NCBI GenBank assembly: GCA_963797005.1
Contig: CAWCOF010000003.1
Coordinates: 62,001 to 126,000 of the forward strand
DNA length: 64,000 bases
Source of the DNA: AWTP1-13 sp963797005
GTDB lineage: Bacteria > Pseudomonadota > Alphaproteobacteria > Rhizobiales > Hyphomicrobiaceae
Direction of reading: 5' to 3'
The translations under genes were made by a program, and so were the position numbers. Below the pieces are notes generated by a model. That model saw nothing but the letters and a program-made list of their open reading frames with translations. It was not told where the DNA came from and did not search any database. Position 1 is the stretch's first letter. Each line of letters opens with the position of its first letter. Positions 20,577 to 29,038 of this stretch are shown piece after piece.

Positions 20577-20663
20577 CATTCTCCCCCGCTGCCCTCGGCG
20601 ATCAAGCCGACGGCGCGCCATCCCTCGTGTCCGGAGGCTGCGGGGAGAGGGCGGGGGAGGGGC
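20577..20663. repeat. family A palindromic repeat
   Basis: Begins with TTCTCCCCCGCTGCCCTCGG and closes with CGGGGAGAGGGCGGGGGAGG plus GGCAG. It starts 15 bp after the DUF924 stop codon and ends 38 bp before the stop of the convergent gene. Confidence 0.75.
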
Positions 20664-20700
20664 AGCTGCAATCGCAACCCGGCTGCGAAGGCCCCTAACC

Positions 20701-21193
20701 TCACCAGCGAATGTCGAGATTGACGTACGGGGCGCGCACGCGCACGCGGCCCTGGTCCGGATCGACGTCGACCTTGGTGTAGGGCGCGCGCACCCGCACC
20801 TTGCCGCGCTCCTTGTCGACATCGACCTCAGTGTCCGACGCCGCGACATGCACGTCGCGATCCGAGTTCGGCAGTCTCGCGCGCGGCAGACGTATCCGCC
20901 GGTGCGGCGCCCTTGCGTGCCGGCGCCGCCTTGCCCGAGGCCGTCATGTCTCGCGGGGCGGGCAGTGCGTCCTTGGCGGGCGGCGTCTCCTTGCGGTCGC
21001 GCACCTGCACGAGCCTGCCCTGGCCGGCCTCGTCCGCATCCACCGCGGCCGCGACATGGCCGCGCTCGGCCGCAAACCGGGGCAGGTTGCGGGCACCGCT
21101 GACGGCCGCGAACGCAAGCGCGCCGACGCCGGCGACGGCCACGACCGCCAGACTCATCCCCACGAGGCGCGATCTGGAATGCAACATCGCCAT
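20701..21193 (-). CDS. anchored periplasmic protein with C-terminal beta repeats (frameshifted)
   Basis: I do not recognise the family. The N-terminus carries a membrane anchor or signal (LVGMSLAVVAVAGVGALAFA). A hydrophilic Ala/Lys/Pro-rich linker follows. The last 50 residues contain two tandem units: TEVDVDKERGKVRVRAPY then TKVDVDPDQGRVRVRAPY, followed by VNLDIRW at the end. The pattern suggests stacked beta strands. One +1 break is required near 20885, between TSAA and RLPNSDRDVHVAAS. About 163 aa when repaired. It converges with the DUF924 gene across a family A repeat. Confidence 0.55.
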
Positions 21194-21508
21194 ACCCTCC
21201 GATCACACTGCTGGCCAGTCACTCCCGGCCAATCATTCCTGGCATCTACCATTCCTGGCATCTGCACGCCCTGCTGCACTGCGCAGTTGCGTGCATCCAT
21301 TCTCGCCTCGTGCTTAGCACCTGGCGGCGCCAGGGGCGACAACGCAAGCTCGCACGTGAGCGTGATCAACGTGCGTGACATCGCCGCCGTTCTGTTGCCG
21401 CGGCCCCATGTCGCGGCGGCGGGCGGCGCGGGAACTGGGGCGCAGCGCAGGTGACAGGCAGCCCGCGGCTGAATAGGGTGCCGGCTCCATCGACACCAGC
21501 GATTGGCC
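21194..21508. other. divergent intergenic region with a 14-bp direct repeat
   Basis: This 315-bp gap separates the minus-strand anchored protein from plus-strand gph. It contains a direct repeat CATTCCTGGCATCT at 21234-21247 and 21250-21263, in the leader of the minus-strand gene. No coding frame is supported. Promoters for both genes should be here, but none can be named with confidence. Confidence 0.5.
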
Positions 21509-22195
21509 ATGCCTGCCTCCCTGCGCGACGCCACCATCGTCTTCGATCTCGACGGCACGCTTGTCGACACCGCGCCGGATCTGACCGCGGCCACCAACCA
21601 TGCACTGGGCCTGGTCGGGCTCGAGCCGGTGACGGTGGCCGAGCTGCACCCTTTCATCGGCCGCGGCTCCAAGGTGATGATCGAGGCCGGCCTGCGCTTT
21701 CGCGGCGTGACCGTGAGCGAAAGCGAGGTGCGGCGCCTGCACGACGCGTTCCTCGCCTTCTACGGCGACAACGTCGCCGTCGGCAGCCGGCCCTTCGAGG
21801 GCGTGCCGGAGCTGCTCGATGCCCTCATCGGCGCCGGCGCGCGGCTCGGCGTATGCACCAACAAGTTCGAGGCGCTTTCGCTGGCGCTGCTGCGGCAACT
21901 CGGGCTCGACACGAAGTTCGGGGCGATCGCCGGCCGCGACACCTTCGACGTGTTCAAGCCCGCCCCCGGCCATCTGACGAGCACCATCGCCCGCGCCGGC
22001 GGCCGCACCGAACAGGCCGTCATGGTGGGCGATAGCGAGGTCGACTTCGCCACGGCAAAGGCCGCGAACGTTCCCTTCATCGGCGTGACGTTCGGCTACA
22101 CCACGCGGCCCGTGGCCGAGCTCGGCGCCGATGCCGTCATCGGCCACTTCCGCGAGTTCCCCGCCGCGCTGGAGAAGGTGCTGCCGCGCAAATGA
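21509..22195 (+). CDS. gph: phosphoglycolate phosphatase (HAD hydrolase)
   Basis: A HAD-superfamily phosphatase of 228 aa. Motif I is IVFDLDGTLVDTAPDLTAAT, with the nucleophile and acid/base Asp pair. A helical cap follows. Motif II is GVCTNK, motif III FKPAPGH, and motif IV VMVGDSEVDFATAKAANVPF. The sequence matches Gph, which removes 2-phosphoglycolate arising from DNA 3'-end repair or oxygenation. ATG 21509 was chosen; a TTG six bases upstream is in frame but unneeded. Other substrates cannot be excluded for this superfamily. Confidence 0.85.
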   Translation: MPASLRDATIVFDLDGTLVDTAPDLTAATNHALGLVGLEPVTVAELHPFIGRGSKVMIEAGLRFRGVTVSESEVRRLHDAFLAFYGDNVAVGSRPFEGVPELLDALIGAGARLGVCTNKFEALSLALLRQLGLDTKFGAIAGRDTFDVFKPAPGHLTSTIARAGGRTEQAVMVGDSEVDFATAKAANVPFIGVTFGYTTRPVAELGADAVIGHFREFPAALEKVLPRK

Positions 22196-22371
22196 CGATA
22201 CGCCCGCGGGGCCTCGCAGCGACTGCGGCCTGATCAACAGCGAAATCCGGACCATCGGTTTTGTCAGCACTACCCATATCGGGCGGTGCCGTCGTGCCCC
22301 TGTCATCAAAATCGGCGATCTTCGCCGGCGCTGAGAGGGGCGCGCCATAAAGTGCGCGCAAGGGTTGCGTC

Positions 22372-22665
22372 ATGGCCGGCAGGCATAGCGACTTGAGCGG
22401 GCACATCGTCCTGATCGTCGAGGATCAGCCCATCCTTGCCGTCAATCTGCAGATCGCGCTCGAGGAGGCCGGTGCCGAGACCGTGGTGGCGCGCGGGCCG
22501 CAGGAGGCGCTGGCCTGGCTTCGGCAGACCGCTTTCTCGGCCGTGGTGATCGATCCCAGGCACCGCACGCTGGTGCGCCAGTTCGAGCGTCAGGGCGTAT
22601 TCGTCGTGGCCAAGCCGGCGAGCCGGCGGGAGCTGCTCGCCAAATTGGCCACCGTCTTCCACTGA
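22372..22665 (+). CDS. shortened single-domain response-regulator receiver
   Basis: A 97-residue stand-alone receiver-like protein, about 25 residues shorter than a normal receiver. Beta1 is HIVLIVEDQPILAVNLQIAL with the acidic pocket (E-D), the phospho-acceptor strand reads AVVIDPRHR, and the conserved Lys is in VVAKPASRRELL. The region between the phospho-Asp and the Lys strand is compressed to about 25 residues, and the usual Thr/Ser switch is not evident. It may be a degenerate signalling or sequestering protein. No kinase is adjacent. ATG 22372 gives the natural N-terminus. Confidence 0.65.
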   Translation: MAGRHSDLSGHIVLIVEDQPILAVNLQIALEEAGAETVVARGPQEALAWLRQTAFSAVVIDPRHRTLVRQFERQGVFVVAKPASRRELLAKLATVFH

Positions 22666-22772
22666 GCCCGCGCCACGGCCGGCGGTCGGCCTAAGACCGC
22701 GCACCGGAAACGGGTCGACCGGGCCAGGCACTGCGCCTATCAAGCGCCGTCCTGCTGTCACGGGTCCGACCC

Positions 22773-23675
22773 ATGCGCGCTGCCGACTGGCTCCTGCTGA
22801 TCCTGCTCTCGATGCTGTGGGGGGCGACGTTCTTCTTCGTTGCCGTCGCTCTGGGCGCGCTGCCGCCGCTCACTTTGGTGATGGCACGCGTCGGCCTTGC
22901 CGCGCTGCTGCTCGTGCCGCTGACGCTGATCGCCGGCCATCGTCTGCCCGCGACCTTGGGCGCCTGGGGTCCCTACGTCGTGCTGGCGCTGCTCAACAAC
23001 GTTACCCCGTTCGTGCTGATGACCTACGGCCAGACCCACATCGCCAGCGCGCTTGCCGCTGTGCTCAATGCCACGACGCCGCTCTTCACGCTGATCATCG
23101 CCCGCCTGTTTGCCGGCGAGGCGCTCAGTGCCGCCAGGCTCGCGGGCGTCGGCCTGGGCATCGCCGGCGTCGGCGTTCTGATGGGACCGGCGGCGCTGGG
23201 CCTCGATACGGCGAGCGCCATCGGCATGCTCGCGGTCGTGGCGGGGGCGATGTCCTACGGCTTTGCCGCGCTGTGGATGCGGCGCCTGCGCGGCACGCCG
23301 CCGCTCGTCTCGGCGGCGGCCCAGCTCATCTGCTCCACGGCGATCCTGGCACCTGTGGCGGCCTACGTGGACCGGTTCTGGCTGCTGCCGGTGCCGGGCG
23401 CGACGGCGCTGGGAGCCGTGCTCGGGCTTGCCGTCTTCTCGACGGCGCTTGCCTATGTCGTGTTTTTCCGCATCAACGCCACGGCGGGCCCGACCAACGT
23501 CATGCTGGTGACCCTGCTGATCCCGGTCACGGCGACGGCGCTCGGCGTGCTGGTCCTCGGCGAGGCGCTGGCGTCCAACCAGGTCGCCGGCGCGCTGATC
23601 ATCGCGTCGGGTCTCGTGGTCATTGACGGCCGCCTGCTCGGCTGGCTCACGCGGCGTCAGGTGCGGGCCGCCTGA
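22773..23675 (+). CDS. EamA/DMT-superfamily transporter
   Basis: A 300-residue inner-membrane protein with ten predicted helices arranged as two EamA repeats. The first repeat begins WLLLILLSMLWGATFFFVAV and ends LGIAGVGVLMGP; the second begins AIGMLAVVAGAMSYGFAALW and ends GALIIASGLVVIDGRLL. The family exports metabolites or amino acids; the substrate cannot be told from sequence. A second, more distant EamA paralogue is at 47420-48346. The gene converges with the DUF2306 gene 22 bp away. Confidence 0.88.
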   Translation: MRAADWLLLILLSMLWGATFFFVAVALGALPPLTLVMARVGLAALLLVPLTLIAGHRLPATLGAWGPYVVLALLNNVTPFVLMTYGQTHIASALAAVLNATTPLFTLIIARLFAGEALSAARLAGVGLGIAGVGVLMGPAALGLDTASAIGMLAVVAGAMSYGFAALWMRRLRGTPPLVSAAAQLICSTAILAPVAAYVDRFWLLPVPGATALGAVLGLAVFSTALAYVVFFRINATAGPTNVMLVTLLIPVTATALGVLVLGEALASNQVAGALIIASGLVVIDGRLLGWLTRRQVRAA

Positions 23676-23697
23676 CGAAGAGCGATCGGCGTTCCAC

Positions 23698-24096
23698 TCA
23701 GCCGCCGAACACGACCTTGTGCATGATGCGTCCCGGCACGAGGGTGAATGCGCCGGCGATGATCAGCGCACCGAAGAAGAGGCCGAGCATGGCGCGCTGG
23801 TGCCGCCTCACGTCGTGCGAGCGGGCGAAGTAGACGGCGAAGGGCAGCATCACCAGGGTGAAGATCGCCAGGAGGTGGATCGGGCTCCACGGCCCCCACA
23901 GCCGGATCTCGTGGATCCAGAAGGCGCTCACCGCGACGGCCAGCATCAATGCCACCCAGAGGTAGCCGAGCGTGCGATGCGGGATCGTCCCCTTCGGGGC
24001 TGCGAGCTGGACAATGCCCAGTGCGAACGCGCCGAGCGCGGCGTAGGCATGGAGCTGGATCGCAACAGTTGCGTTGGTCAGCGGCGCAAGGTCCAT
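23698..24096 (-). CDS. DUF2306-like membrane protein
   Basis: A 132-residue protein with four helices: IQLHAYAALGAFALGIVQLA, LGYLWVALMLAVAVSAFWI, IHLLAIFTLVMLPFAVYFA and AMLGLFFGALIIAGAFTLVP. Conserved His residues lie in IPHRTLGYLW, PIHLL and RRHQRAML, as in DUF2306 membrane proteins, whose role is unknown but which may bind haem or metal. A perfect 10-bp-arm inverted repeat with an AT-rich centre lies directly upstream (24105-24135), probably an operator. Confidence 0.75.
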   Translation of the reverse strand: MDLAPLTNATVAIQLHAYAALGAFALGIVQLAAPKGTIPHRTLGYLWVALMLAVAVSAFWIHEIRLWGPWSPIHLLAIFTLVMLPFAVYFARSHDVRRHQRAMLGLFFGALIIAGAFTLVPGRIMHKVVFGG

Positions 24097-24104
24097 CGCG
24101 GCCA

Positions 24105-24135
24105 GCCTCTATGTTAATGATATTCACATAGAGGC
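24105..24135. promoter_or_regulatory. inverted repeat, putative operator upstream of the DUF2306 gene
   Basis: GCCTCTATGT and ACATAGAGGC form perfect 10-bp arms around TAATGATATTC. The AT-rich centre stands out in this GC-rich sequence and lies 9-39 bp upstream of the DUF2306 start codon. The symmetry suits a dimeric repressor such as TetR/MarR/GntR type, although no regulator gene is adjacent. It also lies between two minus-strand genes, so a weak terminator after ssb is the alternative, but no T-run follows it. Confidence 0.5.
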
Positions 24136-24173
24136 GGCGCGCAGCGAACGCAAGCGCGATTGAATCGATCCGC

Positions 24174-24671
24174 CTAGAACGGGATCTCGTCGTCGACGGG
24201 CTTGTCGAAGCCGCCCTTGGCACCGCCGCCCCGCTTGGGAGCGGCGCCATTGCTGGGCGCCCCGCCGTAGTCGGCCTGGTCGGCCTCCTGCATGCCGGCC
24301 CCGGCACTCGCGCCGCCACCGCGGCTGTCGAGCATGGTGAGCTGCGAGCTGAAGCCCTGCAGCACGACCTCGGTCGAGTAGCGGTCCTGCCCGTCCTGGC
24401 CCTGCCACTTGCGGGTCTGCAGCTGGCCTTCGATGTAGACCTTGGCGCCCTTCTTCAAATACTGCTCGGCCACGCGGCACAGGCCCTCGCTGAAGATCAC
24501 GACCGTATGCCATTCGGTCTTCTCGCGGCGCTCGCCGGAGGTCTTGTCGCGCCACGTCTCGGTGGTGGCGACGCGCAGGTTGGCAATCGGGCGGCCGTCC
24601 TGGGTGCGGCGGATTTCGGGGTCTTTGCCCAGATTGCCGACCAGAATGACCTTGTTGACGGAACCGGCCAT
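24174..24671 (-). CDS. ssb: single-stranded DNA-binding protein
   Basis: The 165-residue SSB has the OB-fold N-terminus (SVNKVILVGNLGKDPEIRRT, then TEWHTVVIFSEGLCRVAEQY and KVYIEGQLQTRKWQGQDG). A Gly/Ala-rich flexible linker follows, and the acidic C-terminal tip DDEIPF recruits replication and repair proteins. AAAGGAG is well placed upstream of ATG 24671. No uvrA is visible next to it, although ssb and uvrA are often adjacent in proteobacteria. Confidence 0.96.
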   Translation of the reverse strand: MAGSVNKVILVGNLGKDPEIRRTQDGRPIANLRVATTETWRDKTSGERREKTEWHTVVIFSEGLCRVAEQYLKKGAKVYIEGQLQTRKWQGQDGQDRYSTEVVLQGFSSQLTMLDSRGGGASAGAGMQEADQADYGGAPSNGAAPKRGGGAKGGFDKPVDDEIPF

Positions 24672-24876
24672 TGGAGCACTCCTTTTGCTCTGTCTGCCTG
24701 CGGCAGCTTGCGCGGGCGCGCACGACTCCGGCCGACGTTAGCGGCTAGCCGGGATAAGCGCGCGCCTGCCTTGTCGCTTGTCCACGCTTTTGCAGCCTGG
24801 GACATGGCAGACGAATACGTTCACTTTATGTTCTAGCATGGGGCGTTGGCCCTGTCCACGGGGGACGAGACGGACG

Positions 24877-25666
24877 TCAGGGCGACTTTGTCGGGAGCTT
24901 GGGACCCTTCTTGACGAACAGCCCCGAAGCGATGGCGCGCGCCAGGTACTCGGCCATGCACACATAGCTTGCCTCTGAGACCTCGGCCTGGCTGATCGGC
25001 ACCTCGGCGTGCTCGCGGCGCAGCCGTTCCATCGATCTCCTCGGCCGCGTAGCGACCGATCCTCAGCACGTTGTGGGTCTTGGCGATCTCCTCGATCGCG
25101 CCGCGCACGGCTTGGTAGTGCGCATCCTTGGCAAGGCTGCGCGCATAGCGCAGCCCCACCAGTATGACATCGACCTTGTGCGCCTTCAGCCATTCGACCG
25201 TCTGCGAGACGGCGTCCTTGAAGTCGGCCACCGGCACCTGCGCCAGAGCGTCCGCGGTCCCCAGCTGCCAAAGCACCAGGTCCGCCTCGTTGAGGGCCAC
25301 CTCGGTCTTGATGCGCTCGGCCGCGTCGGCGGCAAGCTCGCCGGAGACGCCGCGGTGCACGACCGTCACGTCGAGCCCCTTGAAGGTGGACTCCAGGAAT
25401 TGTTCGACGATCGCATAGTAGCCGCCCGAGACCGGCCCGCGCATCGAGGCCGACGTGGCGCCGATTGCCAGGATGTTGATCTTCTTGCGGTCCTTGAGTG
25501 CGATGGCGATGTTGGGAAGCGGCGACGCCGCGATCACGGTGACGCCCGGCGTCTCGCACGCCTTGGGCACCGGAGCCAAGCCCTGACCGCTCTGGCCATG
25601 CGCCGGCGGCGGCAACGCGGCGGCCATGCCGGCGAGCACGGCCCCGATCGCAATGTGGCGCATCAT
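24877..25666 (-). CDS. SGNH/GDSL-like hydrolase, secreted (frameshifted)
   Basis: A 262-residue protein with signal peptide (MRHIAIGAVLAGMAAALPPP, cleavage near HGQ). The SGNH fold is seen from NILAIGATSASMRG, where GATSA replaces the usual GDS/GSSST block I, then VVHRGVSGE and VLWQLGTADAL, where GTAD replaces the GxND block III. These changes leave its catalytic competence uncertain. A +1 break near 25033 separates AAEEID from ERLRREHAEVPISQAE; the repaired C-terminus ends LFVKKGPKLPTKSP. ATG 25666 overlaps the stop of the OpgC gene by four bases (ATGA), so translation is coupled. An acyl-ester role on the same glycan that OpgC modifies is an inference. Confidence 0.7.
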
Positions 25667-26751
25667 TTGCGCTTGTCGACCCTGTCGCGCCATTCGGCCA
25701 GCCATGCGGTTAGACCCAAGAGAACGATGCCCGTCACGACCAGGGCGGTGTCAACAAAGAAGCCGCCCCGGAAGTAGAAGCGGATGATCTGGCCGGCAAG
25801 GCTCATGAGCGAGCCGGCGCAGAAGACCGGCAAGGAATTGCGGCCCAGCATGGAGAGGAAGTCGACCAGAACCGGCAGCGCCTTGGCGATGTAAGGATAG
25901 AGCATCGAAAGGATCGCGATAAGCGCCAGAAACTGGATTAGCCGGATGGGTGTGGCGAAAGTCTTGCCGTTGATGAAAAGGAGTTTTGGCTCCGGGACTT
26001 TGGTCGGATCGATCCACCAGCCCGACAGGACCAGGACGGTCAGCACGAGCAGGATAGGGGCCGCCGCAAGTCTCAGCCAGAAGATGTTGGCACGCACCCA
26101 GCCGCCCGGGCCATGCTCGCGGGAAATGGCGAAGCCGAGCACGAACACCAGCTGCCAGCATAGCGGGTTGAAGAACCACTGCCCTTCCGTCGGCCAGGTC
26201 GGGATCGTCAGCTTGAAGACGAGCGCCGAGAGGTAGACGGCCAGCGAGATCGGCACCAGCAGGTTCGGCGCGTGGCGATGGATGAGGGCGATCGGCGGCG
26301 CCAGCAGCATCAGCACGACGTAGAGCGGGAGGATGTCGAAGTAGCCGAGCTGGTGGCTCAGGAGCACGAGGCCGATGTGGGTCTCGACCGGATCGTTGAA
26401 GACGGCGGCCGCATTGTGCCACTCGAGCAGCAGCGGGTTGTCGAGCACACGGGACGAGGCTGCCAGCATGGCGATCGCCAGCATCACGATCATCATGTGG
26501 GCCGCATAGAGGGTGAGCGCGCGTCCGCCGAGGCGGAAAATCAGCTGGTGCGTCGGCGTCGGGTCTGTCGGTTTGCCGACGAGGTGGCGCAGGGACCACC
26601 CCGCGAGGAACACGAACAGCTCCGCCGAATTGGAGATCGAGAAGTTCTTGTGCGTGAGCCGGTCATAGAACATGCCGGGGATGTGATTGATGAAGATCGA
26701 GACGAGGGCGAAGCCGCGCCAGAAGTCGACGGCGTTGACCGGCCTCGGCAT
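25663..26751 (-). CDS. OpgC-domain membrane acyltransferase
   Basis: A 362-residue integral membrane protein of the OpgC family (acyltransferase-3 clan). In other bacteria OpgC adds succinyl groups to osmoregulated periplasmic glucans. The N-terminus RPVNAVDFWRGFALVSIFIN with IPGMFYD and SISNSAELFVFLAG is diagnostic. About ten helices follow, with conserved His residues in LFINHIPG, HMMIVML and LLSHQLGYFDILPLY. No opgG/opgH glucan synthesis genes are in the window, so the substrate is unknown. It is coupled to the SGNH gene by a four-base overlap. Confidence 0.85.
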   Translation of the reverse strand: MPRPVNAVDFWRGFALVSIFINHIPGMFYDRLTHKNFSISNSAELFVFLAGWSLRHLVGKPTDPTPTHQLIFRLGGRALTLYAAHMMIVMLAIAMLAASSRVLDNPLLLEWHNAAAVFNDPVETHIGLVLLSHQLGYFDILPLYVVLMLLAPPIALIHRHAPNLLVPISLAVYLSALVFKLTIPTWPTEGQWFFNPLCWQLVFVLGFAISREHGPGGWVRANIFWLRLAAAPILLVLTVLVLSGWWIDPTKVPEPKLLFINGKTFATPIRLIQFLALIAILSMLYPYIAKALPVLVDFLSMLGRNSLPVFCAGSLMSLAGQIIRFYFRGGFFVDTALVVTGIVLLGLTAWLAEWRDRVDKRK

Positions 26752-26875
26752 GCGCTCCTCCCGTTCCGCCTTCCGATATGCCTGGGTCGCAGGAAAATAG
26801 GGAGCCCTTCGGGCTCAGAGAAGAGAAATCCTCCTCGGCTTGCTGCGTCATGGCAGCGTCGGAGGGAACCGCTCG

Positions 26876-28891
26876 CTACTGCCCCCTGGCGGTGTCGGTG
26901 GCAATCGCCAGCTCGCGCATGAGGCGCGCGCTCATGGCGGAGGCCGCCGGGCAGTCCGCGGCTTTCAGCTTGTCGTAGACGAGGGGCAGGTCGCCCTTGA
27001 AGCCCGGCGCCATGGCGCGGCGCGCCACGCCGGCCGCCACTGCGCCGTCGGCGAAGCGGGTGCGGCACATGAGCCGCATCAGGTAGTCGGTGAGGCGGGC
27101 CTTGTAGGCATCGGGCCCAGCGGGGTCGGTCGCGGTGACGAAGCCCTGCCAGAGCTGGTGCTCGGCAGACGTCGCCCAGGCGGCGTTGCGCGCGGCGTCC
27201 ATGAGCGACACCATGCCGTCGCCGAGGCGCGCGTGCAGGGCCGGGTCCTGCAGCCCGTCGATGCCTGCCTTCATGGCGGCAAGGTCCTCAGGCGTCGGCG
27301 GCTGGGCCTTGATTTGGGTCATATCGGCGAAGGCCGCGTTCTCACCGCCCGGCGGCGCCGTTCGCCAGACCACGGTTTGCGTCAGGTCGGCGCCCTGCAT
27401 CTTGGCACCTGCCAGGTCGGCGCCGATCAGCCGGGCCATGGCGAGGCTCGCGCCCTCCATCTCGGCATCGCGCAGATGGGCGCCCTCCAGGCGCGCCAGG
27501 GACAGGTTGGCGCCTTGCATGGCGGCGTTGCCGAAGTCGGCCATCTGCAACCTGGCGCCGGAGAGGTTGGCGCCCTGAAGGGAGGCAAGCAGGAAGTTCG
27601 CGCCGGAAAGCTCGGCGCCGCTCAAGTCCGCTCGGTCCAGCCGGGCGCTGGTGAAGGTCGCACCGGACAGCCGCGCCTGGGCAAGCTGGGCCCCGTCGAG
27701 CTGGGCCTCGTCCATGCGGACGCCGGCAAGGTCGGCGCCTGCCATGCGGGCGGCGGTGAGCCGCGCCTTGGAGAAGTTGGCGGCGCGGGCCGACGCGCAG
27801 CCGCCCGCGCTGCGGCTGTCGGTGAGCAGCATATGGCCGAGGTCGGCGCAGCCGAGCCAGATGTTGCGCAGATCGGCGCCGACCAGGCTCGCGCCGTCGA
27901 GCCTGGCACCGGTCATATCGGCCTGGTGCAGGTCGGTGCGGTCGAGCCTGGCAAACCGCAGATCGCGGCCGCGCAGCGTGACGGAGGGCTCGCCCGCCGT
28001 CACCTCCTTGTCGACCACGAGGTCGGCGTCGACGACATCGAGGTTGCGGCGGAACAGGCCGAGCACAAGTCCGGTGTCCGCCCGCCGGGCCTCGCCGGTG
28101 AGCGCGCCGTCGACCTGCCGCGCAAACGACGGCGCATAACGCGCGATGCCCTCGCCGGGGATGGTGGCGATGAACAGCGAGCCGGCGCCGACCGCCGCGA
28201 GCAGCGCCGCGATCAGCAGGAAGCCGAGGGGATGATAGATGCCGGCAAGCAGGAAGGCGCGAAGGAACGAGGTTTCGAGCTGCACCAGGAAGACGCCGAC
28301 CAAGGTCAGGAAGGCGATATCGCCGATCAGTGCCAGGCGGTGCACCCAGGTGATGGTCGGATCGTGATAGGGCAGAAACACCACCTGCACATAGGCCAGC
28401 AGCGCCACCGGCATCAGCACCAGGGTAAGCCAGGACATGGCGTTGAGAAAGAACCCGACGACGGGGCTCCGCTGGGGGCCGGCCAGTGCCTGGACGAAGA
28501 AGAAGTTGTCGAGCTCGAGCCGCAGGGGATGCGTGCGCTGGTCCGTGGTCTCGAGCATGCGCACCGCGCCCGTGAACTCCAGCGTCTTGCGCGCGAGCAG
28601 CACCAGCTGGCTGATCACGCCGATGTGGATGAGCACGAGCAGGATCGGCGCGAACAGGAAGAACCGCGTAAGGTCGATCTTGACCTGCAGGATCGGCAGC
28701 GGGATGTCGGCGTTGAGCAGCAGGTCCTTGTGCGTGATGCCGGCGACCGTGATCAGCAGATAGCTCATCAGGCCGACGTAGATGAGCCAGGCGGCGTTGG
28801 CCGAATCGCTCGAGCGATTGACGGCCTCGAGCAGGCTGTAGGGGTTGACGGGCGTCTCCGCGTCGAGATCTGCCCGGTTCATGTCGTTCAT
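26876..28891 (-). CDS. membrane-anchored pentapeptide-repeat protein
   Basis: A 671-residue protein in three parts. Residues about 1-270 hold six or so transmembrane helices (YVGLMSYLLITVAGI, FFLFAPILLVLIHIGVISQL, LTLVLMPVALLAYVQVVFLP, IAFLTLVGVFLVQL). Residues about 320-520 are a right-handed quadrilateral helix built of A(D/N)LxX units (ADLSGAELSGANFLLASLQG, ANLSGARLQMADFGNAAMQG). The last 150 residues are soluble, with DAARNAAWATSAEHQLWQGF and three Cys. Pentapeptide helices are mostly structural scaffolds. ATG 28891 (MNDMNRAD) is preferred; an upstream in-frame start exists. It lies upstream of the OpgC gene with 124 bp between. Confidence 0.85.
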   Translation of the reverse strand: MNDMNRADLDAETPVNPYSLLEAVNRSSDSANAAWLIYVGLMSYLLITVAGITHKDLLLNADIPLPILQVKIDLTRFFLFAPILLVLIHIGVISQLVLLARKTLEFTGAVRMLETTDQRTHPLRLELDNFFFVQALAGPQRSPVVGFFLNAMSWLTLVLMPVALLAYVQVVFLPYHDPTITWVHRLALIGDIAFLTLVGVFLVQLETSFLRAFLLAGIYHPLGFLLIAALLAAVGAGSLFIATIPGEGIARYAPSFARQVDGALTGEARRADTGLVLGLFRRNLDVVDADLVVDKEVTAGEPSVTLRGRDLRFARLDRTDLHQADMTGARLDGASLVGADLRNIWLGCADLGHMLLTDSRSAGGCASARAANFSKARLTAARMAGADLAGVRMDEAQLDGAQLAQARLSGATFTSARLDRADLSGAELSGANFLLASLQGANLSGARLQMADFGNAAMQGANLSLARLEGAHLRDAEMEGASLAMARLIGADLAGAKMQGADLTQTVVWRTAPPGGENAAFADMTQIKAQPPTPEDLAAMKAGIDGLQDPALHARLGDGMVSLMDAARNAAWATSAEHQLWQGFVTATDPAGPDAYKARLTDYLMRLMCRTRFADGAVAAGVARRAMAPGFKGDLPLVYDKLKAADCPAASAMSARLMRELAIATDTARGQ

Positions 28892-29038
28892 GCTGCGTAT
28901 GCCCCCGAACCTCCCCCGCCCCTGGCTCACTTGCCGCGACCATAGCGGAGAAACTGTGGCGGCCTAACGGGACGGGGCCATAGGTTTAACGCGGAAGTTG
29001 CAGCGTTTTCCGAGAGCTAGCCGGCGACGCGGCGGCGT

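Noticed and set aside
26840..28945. 701-codon plus-strand frame with GxxQVGALxxGxxQVGA periodicity.
   Set aside because: Its regularity is the antisense image of the pentapeptide-repeat gene, not an independent repeat protein.
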